64,000 nucleotides of DNA from Heterocephalus glaber (taxonomy: Eukaryota > Chordata > Mammalia > Rodentia > Bathyergidae). The first letter of the stretch is position 1. Each line of letters starts with the position of its first letter. The notes beneath the pieces are model-generated. The model searched no databases, was not told where the DNA came from, and worked only from the letters and a program-made list of their open reading frames with translations. The stretch spans positions 6,705,014 to 6,769,013 of the forward strand of contig NW_004624734.1 in NCBI RefSeq assembly GCF_000247695.1, given 5' to 3'. Positions 45,104 to 56,904 of the stretch are shown one piece after another. Both the position numbers and the translations under genes were made by a program.

Positions 45104-45193
45104 GGAAAAAAAAAGAAAGAAAGAAAGAAAGAAAGGAAGGAAGGAGGAAGGAAGGAAGGAAGGAAGGAAAGAAAGAAAGAAAGAAAGAAAGAG
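45104..45193. repeat. 90-base pure purine tract, (GAAA)n/(GGAA)n
   Basis: An expanded A-tail of the ID element: A-run, GAAA repeats, GGAA repeats, then GAAA repeats again. No pyrimidine interrupts it. Confidence 0.93.
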
Positions 45194-45663
45194 CTCACTG
45201 ACAGAAGTTTCACAAAATTCTATGCGAGCGCAAGCAGAGGAGAGAAACCAGCCTCTCGGGCGTGCAGGAAGGGTGCACCGGGGGGTGCGGGGGAGGAAGG
45301 TGGGGCATTTGCAAGCCCCACGCTGCCTTTGGAGCCAAATGTGTATCATGATCTGGCAGCACCGGGCTGATGGGTGTTTCCGTAGACGCCAAGAGCCCGG
45401 AAGAGGCGCCCCGGAGGGAGGGGCCAGAGGGACCGAGGGAGTCTATGTGCAAGGAAGCTCTGACTGCAGGGAAAAGGGAAGCAAGAGAGGCTCCGGTCTC
45501 GGGTTAGACTGCGGGAAGAGATGAAGCGAATTTCTCCCAGAAGCTGCACCGGCTGCCCAGGGCTCTGCAGTACAGGGATCCCATTGCTGGGCCTGGGCTT
45601 GGGGCTGGCACTCCGGGTTTGCCTCCTTTCCTAGAAAGTTCCCTGCAGCACGAGGAAGGGCCG
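45194..45663. other. GC-rich unique DNA, nothing assigned
   Basis: No gene or repeat recognised. Confidence 0.4.
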
Positions 45664-46060
45664 TGTCTTAGTTACTTTTCTCTCCTCTTGTTGCTGAGAC
45701 AAAATACCCGACACCCAGCGTGAAAGGAGGAGAGATTTATTTAGCTCACAGTTTGCAGAGTTTTCAGCCCATAGTCAGCTGGCTCCAAGGTAGAGTAGCG
45801 TGGCAGACAGGCATTGCAGGGGAGAAACAGTGCAGGGTGGGCAGAAGATAGCAAAAGCAACAAGGGATTTTAGCAGCCTCTTTCTGTCCCTTTTATGGGA
45901 TCCAGACTACTGGGATTAGGGTGGTGCAGGGCCAATCAGTGGACTGGCTTAGGAATCACATGCCCCTAATCCCAGCATCACACACTCTGGATGCAGCCGC
46001 CTCTGAAAAGCCCTAAGACCACATGAGGCTTTGGAGGACACTGAGACCCTAACCCTAACA
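45664..46060 (-). mobile_element. MaLR-like solo LTR, complete (antisense)
   Basis: TGTCTTAGTTACTTTTCTCT to 'gagaccctaaccctaaca', 397 bases, TG..CA. Near length-match and clear sequence match to 37188-37582. Flanks GGCCG and GGGCA are a poor duplication. The end includes two telomere-like CCCTAA units by chance. Confidence 0.85.
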
Positions 46061-46290
46061 GGGCAGGCACAGTGTGTGGCTGCAGGGAGGCCTGGGGGAG
46101 CCCCGTGGGACGACAGTGGGGAGCACGTCACGGTGCAAATCCAAGTAGACAAATCTAGTTGGGCTGTCATTGTCATCATCGCAGGGCAGGAGGCCAGAGG
46201 TGGCTCCCAACCAAGCGCTCCTCTGAACCTTCAAGTTCTCAACCTTTCACTCCTGTGTGGCATTTAGAGGGTTCAGGGGAAGCTTGGCAA
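46061..46290. other. Unique DNA, nothing assigned
   Basis: No gene or repeat recognised. Confidence 0.4.
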
Positions 46291-46435
46291 AGAGGAATCT
46301 CAGGGAGACCCTGTCTCGAGATAAAAGTCAAAGTAGCTGGGGTTGTAGCTCCAACGTAGAGCACTTGCCTTGCATGTGTGAGGTGCTGGCTTCCATCCCC
46401 ACTGCTGCAGGAATAGGAAAAAAAGAACAACAAGA
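46291..46435 (+). mobile_element. B1-dID hybrid SINE, 5' truncated
   Basis: 'ctcagggagaccctgtctcg', then dID 'gtagctggggttgtagctcc', 'agagcacttgccttgcatgt', 'gaggtgctggcttccatccc', A-rich tail to about 46450. Confidence 0.85.
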
Positions 46436-46609
46436 ACAAAATGAACAAACAAAGGCGGAAAGGAGCTGTGATACGGAACTGGCTCTTCTGACTGGCTGCT
46501 CACCGCCTCTTCTCCATCTGACATTTATTCTCTCCCCTGTCCTGGAAAGATGTCTCACAATTCAGAGTCAACAAAGAGGATTTTTAACTAATTCCTTTGT
46601 TCTGAGCAC

Positions 46610-46790
46610 TGCCCTGGGGACACCCTATCAGGGCCTTTAATCTGTGTCCACCCACCCTGCTGGCAGCAGGATGAGGTACCTGATCTTCTCAGAAGGCTGA
46701 GAGGTCGGTGGTTTGCCTGAGGACACTCAGTTTGGAGGCTGTGGGATTTGAACCCACATCCCAGTGACCAGGGTCCTTTATGGCTTAGCA
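46610..46790 (+). repeat. MIR element
   Basis: 'ggcagcaggatgaggtacct', 'agaggtcggtggtttgcctg', 'aggacactcagtttggaggc', 'tgtgggatttgaacccacat' in sense MIR order. The 259-codon reverse frame 46588-47367, the longest gap-free frame in the window, has its C-terminal third in this MIR. Confidence 0.7.
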
Positions 46791-47559
46791 TCTGGAGAGG
46801 TGTCGGTGCCCTGTGGGGTGGAAGAGCCCTTGGAGGACTCACATCAGGAGCATAAACGCCTCCTCTCTCAAGCAGAAAGAGGGGGCTGTCGTGTGACACC
46901 CCAGCCGTGGGGCTGACTTTCAGGAAGTGTGACCGTCCTTGTTCTTTCCGGATCCAAAGACACCCGAATGGCTCTTTCCATGCCACCAGGATGGGGCTGC
47001 CGGGGGCATCTCGGGCATCGGATGAGGAGAGATATTTGGTGAATGGGGCGGGATATGCTGAGCTGAGTCCTGACGCCTTGGGAGGCCCGAAGCCTGGGGC
47101 AGGCTCGCCCGTCCTAGGGCAGGAGTCGGGGCTCAGGGCAAGCCTGAGGGAGGAGATGTGGCCGCAGGCTGCCCCAGGCAGGGCACACAAGGACAGCCCA
47201 GCCACGGGGAGGTGGGGGATGCCCCACAGGGAGCACTCAGTGTCCTGAGCGCCCCCTGGCCGCCTGCGTTCAGCGCTGCATCTCGGCATCATCCCCCTTT
47301 CTCCCCTGTCAGGGACCCCCCCCCCCCACAGTGGTGCTGCAGGAGGAGGGAGGAGGAGCAGGTCCAAAGCACCACAGGGACTTTTGTCCCTGCAGCTCTA
47401 GCTCCCTGACCAGCAGACACCCAGACTCACCCGACACAGGTTTGTGGAACCCATTCGGTCATTCACTAGGAATCCCTCATTTGCTCCCCGTCTCCCTGTG
47501 CCCCCAGGCCACCCGACTGGTCTTCCATGGTGTAAGTCTTGAGACACAGGTAGGTGTCT
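46791..47559. other. GC-rich unique DNA
   Basis: No gene recognised; the reverse 259-codon frame here is proline/serine/glycine-rich with no domain. A C-run lies at about 47318-47329. Confidence 0.4.
47249..47262 (-). promoter_or_regulatory. CTCF-like motif
   Basis: Reverse strand CGGCCAGGGGGCGC, one mismatch (second base) to CCNSYAGRGGGCRS. Occupancy is inference. Confidence 0.45.
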
Positions 47560-47670
47560 TTTTGCTCCCAATCATGAAACTCAGACCAGAGAAGTTGATG
47601 ACTCACCCAAGGCCACACAGCTGCCTGGGGGCAAAGACGAGACCCAGCCTGAGCTCCCATCCCTGCAAGA
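47560..47670 (+). repeat. MIR element
   Basis: 'tcatgaaactcagaccagag', 'aagttgatgactcacccaag', 'gccacacagctgcctggggg' match the MIR core in sense. Confidence 0.75.
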
Positions 47671-49038
47671 GCCAAGGACAAGCCCTGTCCCTGGACATGG
47701 GCGCTGATTGCCTGCCGGCCTGGCAGCTGTCACCTGGCCAGGTGCGGGGGGCCAAGGCCTTGAGGACTCCTGCCGGGCGCCTCAGCCAGCTGCCCTCCAC
47801 CGTCTGCCCATTCCAAGCTTCTCGGCAAACTGGCACCTAATCGCCCACCATCTGCGAGCAAAGCAAGTCTTGGCTACCTCTTGATGCTTCTTTGAATCAA
47901 CTTGCGAGTTTTCAAAGTGGCGCGAGTTCTTGGTGCTTGCAAAAATGTCAGCTTCCGTCACATCTCATTAAAACTGAAAATATGAAAAGGTTTCAGATAA
48001 ACTGAGAGGAGCCCAGTTTTCCTCTTTCTTTCGGTGAGACGCTGTTCTTCCTTTCCTTCTCTTTTTTTCTAACGTGAAAAGCAGTCATCGTTTCCACTGG
48101 TTATCAGCGCAGTGGTCTCTGCTGCCAGCCCGACTGGGGAGCTGTCCAGGGCCTGAGTGGTAGGAGGCTGAGCGGGGGCAGTGACTTCCATGCACAGGGC
48201 CGGGTGGCCATTGTGGAGGAGATGCTGATGACAGTTACATTCTCGCAGCAGGGGCCATGTCTTAGGCACTCTCTCCTTCCATCCTGGAAATCAAGTCCCC
48301 TTTTCTGTCCTCAGGGAGGAGGCCACAGGGCACGGAGCTGCTGCTGGTCTGTGGCCAGGGGGTGGCAGGGGTTTAACCCGGCAGCCGGCATCATCCACAC
48401 TGCAGGACATGGGTGAGGTGTGTGGCCAGAGCCACTGGAGGGACTGTGGGCCAGGGGAAGGTGCTTCCAGGTGAGGCTAGGAGAAGCTGGGGCAGGGGTC
48501 CCGGGGTCAGAGTGCCCTCTGAAGCACATGGCTGAGGCCGTGGCTCTGCTCTGAGCATCCCTTCCTCCCACCAGTCTTGGTGACGCTTGTGCCCATGGGG
48601 AATTTAGCCCTCTGCACCTGGCCTCCTCCTTCCTGCAGAAGAAATGACACAGGGCTCCCGGGGTCACAGCATCACATGGCCCACGCTGAGGGGCCGGGCC
48701 TAGCATGGGGGCCCTTCCCGGGGAACTCGTCCTCTGTCAACTACAGGTGGATGGGCCAGTCTCCCCAGGTCCTTGAGGATGGGGCTTCTTCCCAATCATG
48801 CCCAGGTCCCCTACCCTAAGCACACACAGGGTCTCAGTTCCGGCGGGGTGGGCACTCACCAGGCAGTGGGACAGAAAGGCCCAGCAGGAAGCCAGAACCA
48901 TGGGAAATTCTGCACTCTGCCAGTGCGGCCCAGGGCCGGTGTCCTTATTTGGAAAGGGACATCAAATCTAGCAGAGTTGTTGCACCAGCTAAATGCCTGG
49001 TTCATGGTAACACACACTACCATTTCCTGCTGATGATA
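47671..49038. other. Unique DNA, nothing assigned
   Basis: 47860-48010 is AT-richer ('cttgcgagttttcaaagtgg', 'tcattaaaactgaaaatatg') and repeat-free. The rest is GC-rich; no gene recognised. Confidence 0.35.
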
Positions 49039-49061
49039 TTTAGGGTTAGGGTTGAGTTAGT

Positions 49062-49158
49062 TTCTGGTTTTTTTGTTTTGTGGTGCTGAAGATGGAACCC
49101 AGGGCCTCACACATGCTAGGCAGGCACTGCACCACTGAGCACATGCCCAGCCCTGCTG
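49062..49158 (-). mobile_element. dID-type SINE (antisense)
   Basis: T/G tail, 'ttgtggtgctgaagatggaa', 'cccagggcctcacacatgct', 'aggcaggcactgcaccactg', 'agcacatgcccagccc'. Confidence 0.75.
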
Positions 49159-49221
49159 CCACTACTAACACTACCAGGCCTGCCATCACTGCTGCCACCT
49201 CCACTACTACTACAACTGCCA

Positions 49222-49385
49222 CTTGCTATGGCTTGGACCCCAAGTGTTCCCTAGAGGCTCCTGTTTTAAAGGCTTAGTCCCCAGGGTGGCAGAACTGGGA
49301 GCTGCTGGAGCCCTTTAAGAGGCAGGGCCTAGTGGAAGGTCCTTAGGTCTTTGGGGGAGTGCCCTTGAAGGGGATTGTGGGAAAT
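49222..49385 (+). mobile_element. MaLR-like LTR, 5' part
   Basis: 'gctatggcttggaccccaag', 'gttttaaaggcttagtcccc', 'gctggagccctttaagaggc', 'agggcctagtggaaggtcct', 'taggtctttgggggagtgcc'. The 3' half is missing. Confidence 0.65.
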
Positions 49386-50199
49386 CACACAGGACAGTGC
49401 ATTGACAGTAACCAAGGGAAGCTATGCTATGCATTCTGGCTGATAACCAGATAAATGTCCTCCACACCACAGTTGAGACAAACCTGTTATGGCAGCTAAG
49501 TAGGGGGAAGTATTTTAAGTAGCTCTATGCAGAGCTAGTGAGCTACAGCTAGAAACTCCTTTCAACAGAGCATTATTAGAACAGACTACTTTTGGACCGG
49601 GGATTTAGCTCAGTGGTTTCGCCACCTGCTGCACAAGTACAAGGACCCAGGTTCAATCCCCAGTACCGAAAAAAAAAAAAAAAAAAAAGAACCAACTCCT
49701 TTAGCATGATAGTGACAGACAGTAACTATCAAAAGCTCAAAAATGCCCTTGAGTCACCCACCCCCGCTCCTGGGACTAATTTAAGAAAGGAGGAGACAGG
49801 AGGAAAATATTTTACAATAAATATTTTAGAAGGAATAGAAGCAATAAAAATGAAGAGGAGAAAGCCCAAATATTTGGCCCTTAGGAGCTGACTGCCTTGA
49901 TGGTGTATTTCCTCTGGTAGGAATATTACACAGCTTGGAACATTATTGTGACAGTTCCTACTGCCAGGAAACATGCTTGTGAAGAATAGCTAAGAGGAAA
50001 AGACGAACACACAAATACTGTTTACACTGTGTTTAGAGCAGTAGTAGAACAAAACATAGAAAAGTTAAAATAATTGTTGGACTATTTGGATAGTCACACA
50101 AGAGATTTTCTCACAATTTCCTTTAATGTTGCTGTCATATTGTTTCTGCGATACAAACGAAAAGAAAAAGAAATGTCCCAACAGTCTATTGATAGTTTT
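49386..50199. other. AT-rich DNA around an ID insertion
   Basis: Nothing assigned besides the ID element at 49595. Confidence 0.35.
49595..49688 (+). mobile_element. ID SINE
   Basis: 'gaccggggatttagctcagt' A box, 'cacctgctgcacaagtacaa', B box 'ggttcaatccccagtacc', about 20-base A tail. Approximate target-site duplication 'agaacagactactttt' / 'agaaccaactccttt'. Confidence 0.93.
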
Positions 50200-50645
50200 T
50201 CCCCCTTTCAATATAATATAGATGCTTCTATTTAAAAGATTTCTCTTTTAAAATCTCATTTAGCACCTCCACAAAGAGGGTCCAACTTCTAGTTCATTTT
50301 AAATGAGCTCCTAGTAATAAATTTATTGCCATTCACAATGTGTATAATTTGTGCACTCTAGGAGATTGGGTGATTACACAGGAATTCAGAGTTTTTTTAA
50401 TAATTTCCTGAAGGGTTTTTGAAGCAGACATTGTGCTTTTCCTATTTTCCAAACAATCTGAATGATGGAAAATATCCAAAATAGCTATGCCTGAGTCTTT
50501 CTTTCTTCCCTTTAATTTCACATACATTTTTGTTGCTGGTGTCGTTGTCCCGTGCTTCTGCAAGTAGGAATTCTTCTTTTGAAGCCGCATCGTTGCAGAT
50601 AAGAAATTATAGTCATCTTATCCCTAATGCACTGCTAGATAAGAA
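50200..50645. other. AT-rich block of conserved-element type
   Basis: 'tttaaaatctcatttagcac', 'ctagtaataaatttattgcc', 'gtgattacacaggaattcag', 'ctgaatgatggaaaatatcc' in repeat-free DNA; the 85-codon reverse frame 50333-50590 is lysine-rich and has no recognised domain. Confidence 0.3.
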
Positions 50646-52399
50646 AAGGACTTATTATCCCTGAAGAATCTTCGCACAAAGCCTTCCTCCCAGCAGGCAG
50701 GCTCAATCTCCACGGGGCAGGTGAGCAGAAATCTAACCTAGAGATTTCAGAGCCGTGGCAAATAGGTATTTATGTCGGCACTAACACTAACGACTGCTTT
50801 GATTCGTATTTGACAGAGACCTGGAAGCCGAGGGCTGGAGGAGCTTTTCACATTATCTCCTCCACCCACGTCATTCCCCAGATGGGGAAACTGAGGCCCA
50901 CCTGAGCCATGACTTGCTGAATCAGCCCGCCTTGCCATTTGGTGCTGGGCAGGGACTGCAGCTGCTTCTAAACCCGGGTCCCTTCCACCCTCTCTAAAAT
51001 GTCCATCTCTTCTTAATCAAAAACAGGGCTGCCTATTTTTCCTAGTTTGCAGGTTTATGATCTCGCAACATAAAGAAATTGATAAAGAATTTTGGTGAGC
51101 CCTGGCAGGGGTGTGTAATTGTTTCAGGTTGCTTTTAGGGAGAAAAGCTAAAATTCCTTTAGTTCTACTTTCCGTCCTTGTTAGAAAGCAAAATGATGCT
51201 AAAAACAACTCACCCACCCTGAAGAAAGGATCTTTTATATCTGTCTATATCCTGCCCTTTCCAAAAGGAAATGGCTCCCATTCCAGGCTGTAATCATCAA
51301 GTTGTAAAGTCCAATCAGAATCTAAAATCGACCCAAGGTTGATCTTAGCCACATCCCTCAACTCTCCCTTCCCCTCCAAGCTCAAAACAGAAGAGATCAG
51401 GACCAGGCTCGGGCCACCCCTGGGTGAAGCCTAAGGGAGCAGCTGCCGGAAGGCGACCAGGCCTGGCAGTCTGGCAGGAGCGGCGCCTGCACTGGGAGGT
51501 GGGTGCTTGTCCGGGAGCCACTGCAGATCTGCAGAGGGGGAGAAAGAAGGACCACGAGGCTGCTGTCCCTTTATCCTGCCCAAGTGAGGACCTGGATGCT
51601 TTGCCCTGGGAGAGAAAGCAGAGGGGAGCTCTCAGCCACACCTCCCCACAGAGGGAGGGCTGAGGGGCAGGAGGAAGCGCCCCAGCACCTCCCTGGCATG
51701 GCAGCAGGGTGACCCCACCTCCCAGTAGTGTGTCAAACTGGGAACTTGGGGGCAAGGAGAAGTGTTCCCAGGGGCAGAGAGCGGGAGGGCATTGGCTCTG
51801 TTAACCCACGAACTGCCGGGGGTGCTGAGGAATCCAGGGCTCCCCTGCTCTCTTCCTGAGACAAAGCCTTGGATACACGGAATTTCTTCTGAGTTGGGAT
51901 GCAGGACTGCCCAGGGGAGCCCACATAGATAATGCCCTAGAGCCATCCTGCCACCCGGGGAGCCTGGGCCTTCAGCCTTGCTGGTTGGGATGCTCCAGGG
52001 CCATTAGCTCCCTGCTGTTTCCCAGCCTTAGAAGGCAGAGAAGGTCCCAGACAGACAGAGTGAGCTCTTGGCCTGCAACTGGGGAGCTGCCTGGGGGTGG
52101 CCTTGGGGACAGACTGATGGACATAGGTCAGCAGCAGCAGTGTACTCTTCTCAACCCACAAGAAAGCCAAGGAGCTCCGCCAGGTCTAACCCAGTCCTCC
52201 TGCCCTGGCCTTCAGGGCTGCAGAAAGGCCCAGGAAGTCACCCTGCTCCTGGCAAAAGCCTCACTCTCCACCCACTTCGGGCCTCACACCCTCACCCTCT
52301 CCATCTGCCTCCAGGTCCTGGGACAGAAGACACATTGAGTCCTCCGGTGTCACTGGCACCCAAGGCGTTGGAGTCCCCCATCATGCCTCTTCCCCACTG
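50646..52399. other. Unique DNA with a MIR core
   Basis: 50820-50960 has a MIR core ('ccagatggggaaactgaggc'). 51030-51330 is AT-richer. Long overlapping GC-rich frames (51345-51755 -, 51985-52484 +) show no domain. Confidence 0.35.
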
Positions 52400-52635
52400 G
52401 GCCAGCCCCTGTGCTCCATGCCCCACCCCACACAAGCCATTTCCTTCCCAGACTGTCCCCTGCCCATCTCCTGCCCCTGCCTAATTGTCTTCATAGCATG
52501 TACATTTGTCCCCATCCCCTGAGACTCCAAGTCCCAGGAGGCGAGGTCTTTGTGTCCTCTCCTCGCTTCCATGTCCCTGGCATGTGGATCAGTGCTGGGC
52601 ATGAAGTGAGAGTCAGTAAATAATTAATCCGTGTT
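52400..52635 (+). repeat. L2 3'-end-like fragment
   Basis: 'catttccttcccagactgtc', 'ccaggaggcgaggtctttgt', 'gtgctgggcatgaagtgaga', 'gtcagtaaataattaatcc' resemble the L2 3' end (normally 'CAGTGCCTGGCACATAGTAGGTGCTCAATAAAT'). Confidence 0.45.
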
Positions 52636-52927
52636 AGGGGACTGAAGCAGCCAGCTCAGGTGTTAAAGCTGCTTTCTCAAAGGTCAAGCGAGAGCCAGAA
52701 ATAGAGTCACAACAGCCACATTTGTGATATACATTAATGTTCACATTTAGCAATTTAGCCCTTAAATTCACACACATACACACACACACAACACACAACT
52801 GCCTATGCTACTTAAGAGATAATGACATTTATTTTGTTTAGTGAATTTTTACCACCTTGCCTGAACCAGATCAGAGTGTCCATGAGTCACACATAAAAGT
52901 GGCACAAAGACATCTCTTGTTTTGGTC
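52636..52927. other. AT-rich block and CA tract
   Basis: 'gatatacattaatgttcaca', 'tttagcaatttagcccttaa' in repeat-free DNA (52690-52760), then an imperfect (CA)n at 52769-52797. Confidence 0.35.
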
Positions 52928-53066
52928 TGTAATTTGTCACTTTCCCATTGCCAGGACACCATATTCAACACCTCCAATTTAAAGGAGGAGAGGTTTATTT
53001 TGGCTCATGATTTCAGAGAGTTCAGTCCCAGGTCAGAAACAACATGGTAGAAGGGCTCAACCTTCT
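52928..53066 (-). mobile_element. MaLR-like LTR fragment (antisense)
   Basis: 'tgtcactttcccattgccag', 'aggaggagaggtttattttg', 'gctcatgatttcagagagtt', 'cagtcccaggtcagaaacaa' match the antisense MaLR start. It breaks off early. Confidence 0.65.
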
Positions 53067-56000
53067 GCTGCCTGGGCTTCTGTCTCAGGCTCTAAGACAG
53101 CAAAGCTCCTCTCCTTGGGACAGCTAGGCTTGGTGTTTCTGTGGCCAGATGACCACAAGGCCACATGGCTGCACTGGTCTGGTCCCAAACATACAAGAGA
53201 CATTCCCAGCTTTGCCCACCCCACCTTGTCCCCAAGCCCAGGTGCACTCTGTGGGACCTGTTGGCTGAGAGGTGGGAACCAACTGCAGGATAGGCAGGAA
53301 AACTCCCGGCCAACATGGCGGAGGCCTCAGATTAAATCCAGAAGAGTCTCCAGGGTGCAAACAACAGCTAGGCCTCAGAAGAAAAGTCAGGCTAGCCCTG
53401 GGGCCAGACTGGGCCCTCATCTAGGTCCACAGCCAGAGACCAGGGGAATGGTGGTCCCCGAGGGGTCAGCGCTTTGATACTTTGGTCAATCTGTGATCAC
53501 TGGCCCAAGCCACTTCCCAAAGTGAGTTCCATAAAGAAGGGATCACACCGGATGCTTCTTAGTGGAACGGTGGGTAGAGGGAAGGTTCTTGGCCAGATTC
53601 ACAACATAAGCCAACAGAGGCAACCCAAGCATTCCCCACCACGACTGACCACAGGACCCTTCCACAGGCTTCCTGCCTCTCAGAAGCACTGGCTCGCACC
53701 AGAAAGGAACGGCTCGGGGAATTTTGGTTCTCACCTTGGCCATTATGAATGACGTTCATGTACAAGCTTTTGTGTGGACCCACATTTTCACTTCTCTTGG
53801 GGACCAGCCTGAGATCGGAATCGCCAGGTCATGCGTCGACTCTCCAGCTAAGCACCTGGAGGCCTGCCAGACTGTCCCCAAAGGGGCTGCCTTAGTCACG
53901 CCCTGCAGCAGGTGTGAGGCCTCTGATTACCCCTGCCTCCCTGATAATGGCTCCCTCATGCTCCTTGCTAACTGCACATGTGCAAGGTCCCTAGGGCACC
54001 ACAGGTGTGGGACGGCTTTACCTCGCCACTTGACTCCCACCCATACCTGCAGATCATTTTGGCAGTGGCTGTCATGGAAAATGGTGAGATTTATGCCACT
54101 TTTCAGCCCAAAGATCAGTGGGCTTACTGAGTTTTTAGGTTGTGTGCCATGGGTGAGGAACTCCGAGCAGTAAGGACTCAGGGGCAATAGTATGATGGGG
54201 TTCAGAGACCCCTCTTCTGAGTCCGAGCTCCTCCTTCCCTCCAGGCCAGGAGGCACTCAGCTCTGGGCTGCTGCCTCCTCACCTACGAATGGGACTCATG
54301 GCTGTCACAGGCAGAGCCTCGGATGACACTTGGCCATCGGTTGTTTGAATTCACCTCCAGTGACCGCATACCCCATGTGTGGATTTTCCCCCTCCTGTCC
54401 CTGGAGTCCCCATGGCGAGGCTCAGCCCCTTTCAGACTGGGCCCACGGTGTGCTGCGCTTCTCCAGACAGGCGGACATGGGCACCACACCCGCTGTGTTA
54501 GCTGCTTCATCCTCCAGGCTCTGCCCTGGGGCCATCTGCGATCCTCACTCACGGCAACCCCAAGTGAGGGGGCTCAGCCTGTCCGGCTTCCTGATGCAGA
54601 TGCAGCATTGCACTGGGTCCTGTGCCCAGGCTGTGACAGAACCAGCACTGGAGACCCAGCCCGACTGCGTCCTGTGGGTGTCCTCACTGCCACGCTTCCC
54701 CCTCCTTGCTTCCCTCCTTGTGAGTGGACAAAAGATGATCCAGTGGGTAATCAGGGCCCAGAGAAGCAGACCAGACTTCTCTGTGGCTGAGCAGCCAGGA
54801 AGCCCTCTCCTTCCGGCCTCTGCCACCCCAAGTGCCCAGCCCAGCTGCGAACACCCAGTATGGCGATGAGCCCAGGAGTCTGTCTCCAGCTGCAGCGGAC
54901 TCCTTCCCAGCTCGTGCTAGGAGTCCATTAAGGATGGCCGCTCCCTAGTGTGGCATCCCTGGGCTAAATCCTTTCTGAGCAGACGTGTATTTTTAGAGAG
55001 CCACTGCGTAGGCTACTATGGAATTCTTAAGCACTTCCTTAGGAAGAGGGTCACCAAAGCTTCCACATAACGCCTCCTGCAGAACAGTCAGGGAGAAAAA
55101 AAAAAAAGAGTCTTTTATTTACCAGAGGAATTTGAGGCAGGGGAAAGAAAAAAAGAAACGCTGAAAGCCGCTCTGCCGAAAGAAGCAGGCTTGTCTCCAT
55201 TCAGCACGGAAATGAATTCGATAAAGTTTATTTTTCCAGGTATTTTGAACCACAATGCCAACACCTAAGGGGGCCTGCAGCGGGCGGGCTGTGAGGAGGA
55301 GACACCACAGCTCGGGCCTTGAACAGGGTCCTGCAGGCCCGCAGACCACCATCCGCTCCCCTCTGCCACGTCTGCCTTTAGTCAGGGGAAGGAAGTGCCT
55401 CAGCGCCAGCGAGTTGATTTGGGAGCTGAAGAGGAGGCCGTGGGAGCGTCTCTAGGCTTGGGGAGGGAGGCTTTGAAAGCAGCAGCAAGGGCACTCATGG
55501 CTTTTTGTCCCCTCACAATGATACGATAGCATCAGGAGCCATCTGAGGAGGATAATGATGGAGTCAGCCCTTCCCAAGAGCGTGCTCTTTGCAGGGAGGG
55601 TACCCATCCCTCTCCACATGCAAGAGCTGAGGCAACCTCAGGAAGGGTCAGTGCTTGCTCAAGGTGGAGCACCTGTGTGTTCATCAAATGCATCTTCTCT
55701 TCCCCAGGGACATGCAGCCCGGGGTGTCCCAGGTCCCTCGGGGCATTATACAGCTGCGCTGTGGCCCGGGAATGTGGTAGAAGGACCAACAAGTGGCCAC
55801 AGGGGGAAGGGCCCTGGTGACCACAGGGCAGGCTGCCTAGCCAGCAGCCCTGCATTAAACAGTGGTGTGATCCATAGTGAGTCTGAGGCTTGGAGCCCCG
55901 ACAGCTCTGAGGGCTTCTGCAATGGGAGCTACACAGGCAGCAAACGTGCCCACCCTTACCTGAGCCCCGGAGGGACAGGGCCACGCCCCTCCCTCACCTC

Positions 56001-56904
56001 GCAGCCCTCGGCTCACAGCGACCGGCAGTCAGGGCCTGCCCTACTCTGGGCCAGACTCTGCTAACTAGTGGGGGTCACAGATGTGTAGCATGGTCCTGGT
56101 CCCCATGTCCCCTTTGGCAGCACTCCATGGTGATCTTCCCTTGAAAACTGTCTTGGAGCTCATCTACCAGCCAAGGGTCATGGTGAACACAGAGACCCAA
56201 AATGTGGCCACAGCTCTCAGGGAAGGGATGGAGTGGTGAGACACCATGAGGCAAGAACACAGCCCCAGCCTATTCAACAGTCAGGAGCCCCGGCCCCTGC
56301 AAACCCTAAATCTGGTTCCAGAGCACTTCAAGGTTGACATGTACGTGGGTTCAAGGTCCTTGGGCTCCTCAGGGAGAGCCTTCAGCCAGAGCCCGAAGCT
56401 GGCTGCTGGGAGCAGAGGCGCATCCACAGCTGTGGCCTGAAAATGGTCAGGCATTGCAGGGACTGCACCTTTTCCAGGCTCAGTTTCCCCATTTGGGGGG
56501 AGTGAGTGCTCAGGCCTCCTCTGACTTGGACTTTCTCCGACTCCCTGACCTCAAGATAACATTACCATCTTCAGGGCTCAGAAGGACACTAAAGCCAACC
56601 AGAATTAATCATTGTCCTCTCAGTGGCAGTCAGGAGGCTGGGGAGCTCAGTGTGCAGTGATGCCTAGCACCGGCCCTCGTGACCCAGGGTCATCACCCAG
56701 CACCACAGTGGACAGAAATGTCCCGTCTGCTCTGGCTCTCCTGTCACAGTCCCACGCCTGCTGCTCATCAGAGATGCAGCCTGTGGGGCAATCCCAGCTT
56801 GTGTTTCTTAGGACAGGGTACCTTGGGATTTCACCAAGGGTATGGGTGTGTCATCTCCAGAGGCTGGTCCAGAACACCGATTCACATTTGAGAATGCATT
56901 TTTC
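53067..56904. other. GC-rich unique DNA
   Basis: No gene or RNA recognised over about 3.8 kb. 55080-55250 is an AT-rich, repeat-free block ('aagtttatttttccaggtat'). 55600-55660 resembles a MIR core. Frames of 100-180 codons (53007-53477, 54330-54869, 55555-56064) overlap others on the opposite strand and show no domain. Confidence 0.35.

Noticed and set aside
37188..46060. Two same-orientation LTRs considered as one provirus
   Set aside because: The 8 kb between them has no gag/pol-like sequence and contains unrelated repeats and unique DNA.
46588..47367. 259-codon reverse-strand open frame, the longest without N
   Set aside because: Its C-terminal third lies in a MIR element, it is proline/serine/glycine-rich from GC bias, and no domain is recognisable.
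49039..49053. TTTAGGGTTAGGGTT telomere-like units (also CCCTAACCCTAA at 46047-46058)
   Set aside because: Only about two units each; the second is the end of an LTR. Too short for an interstitial telomere array.
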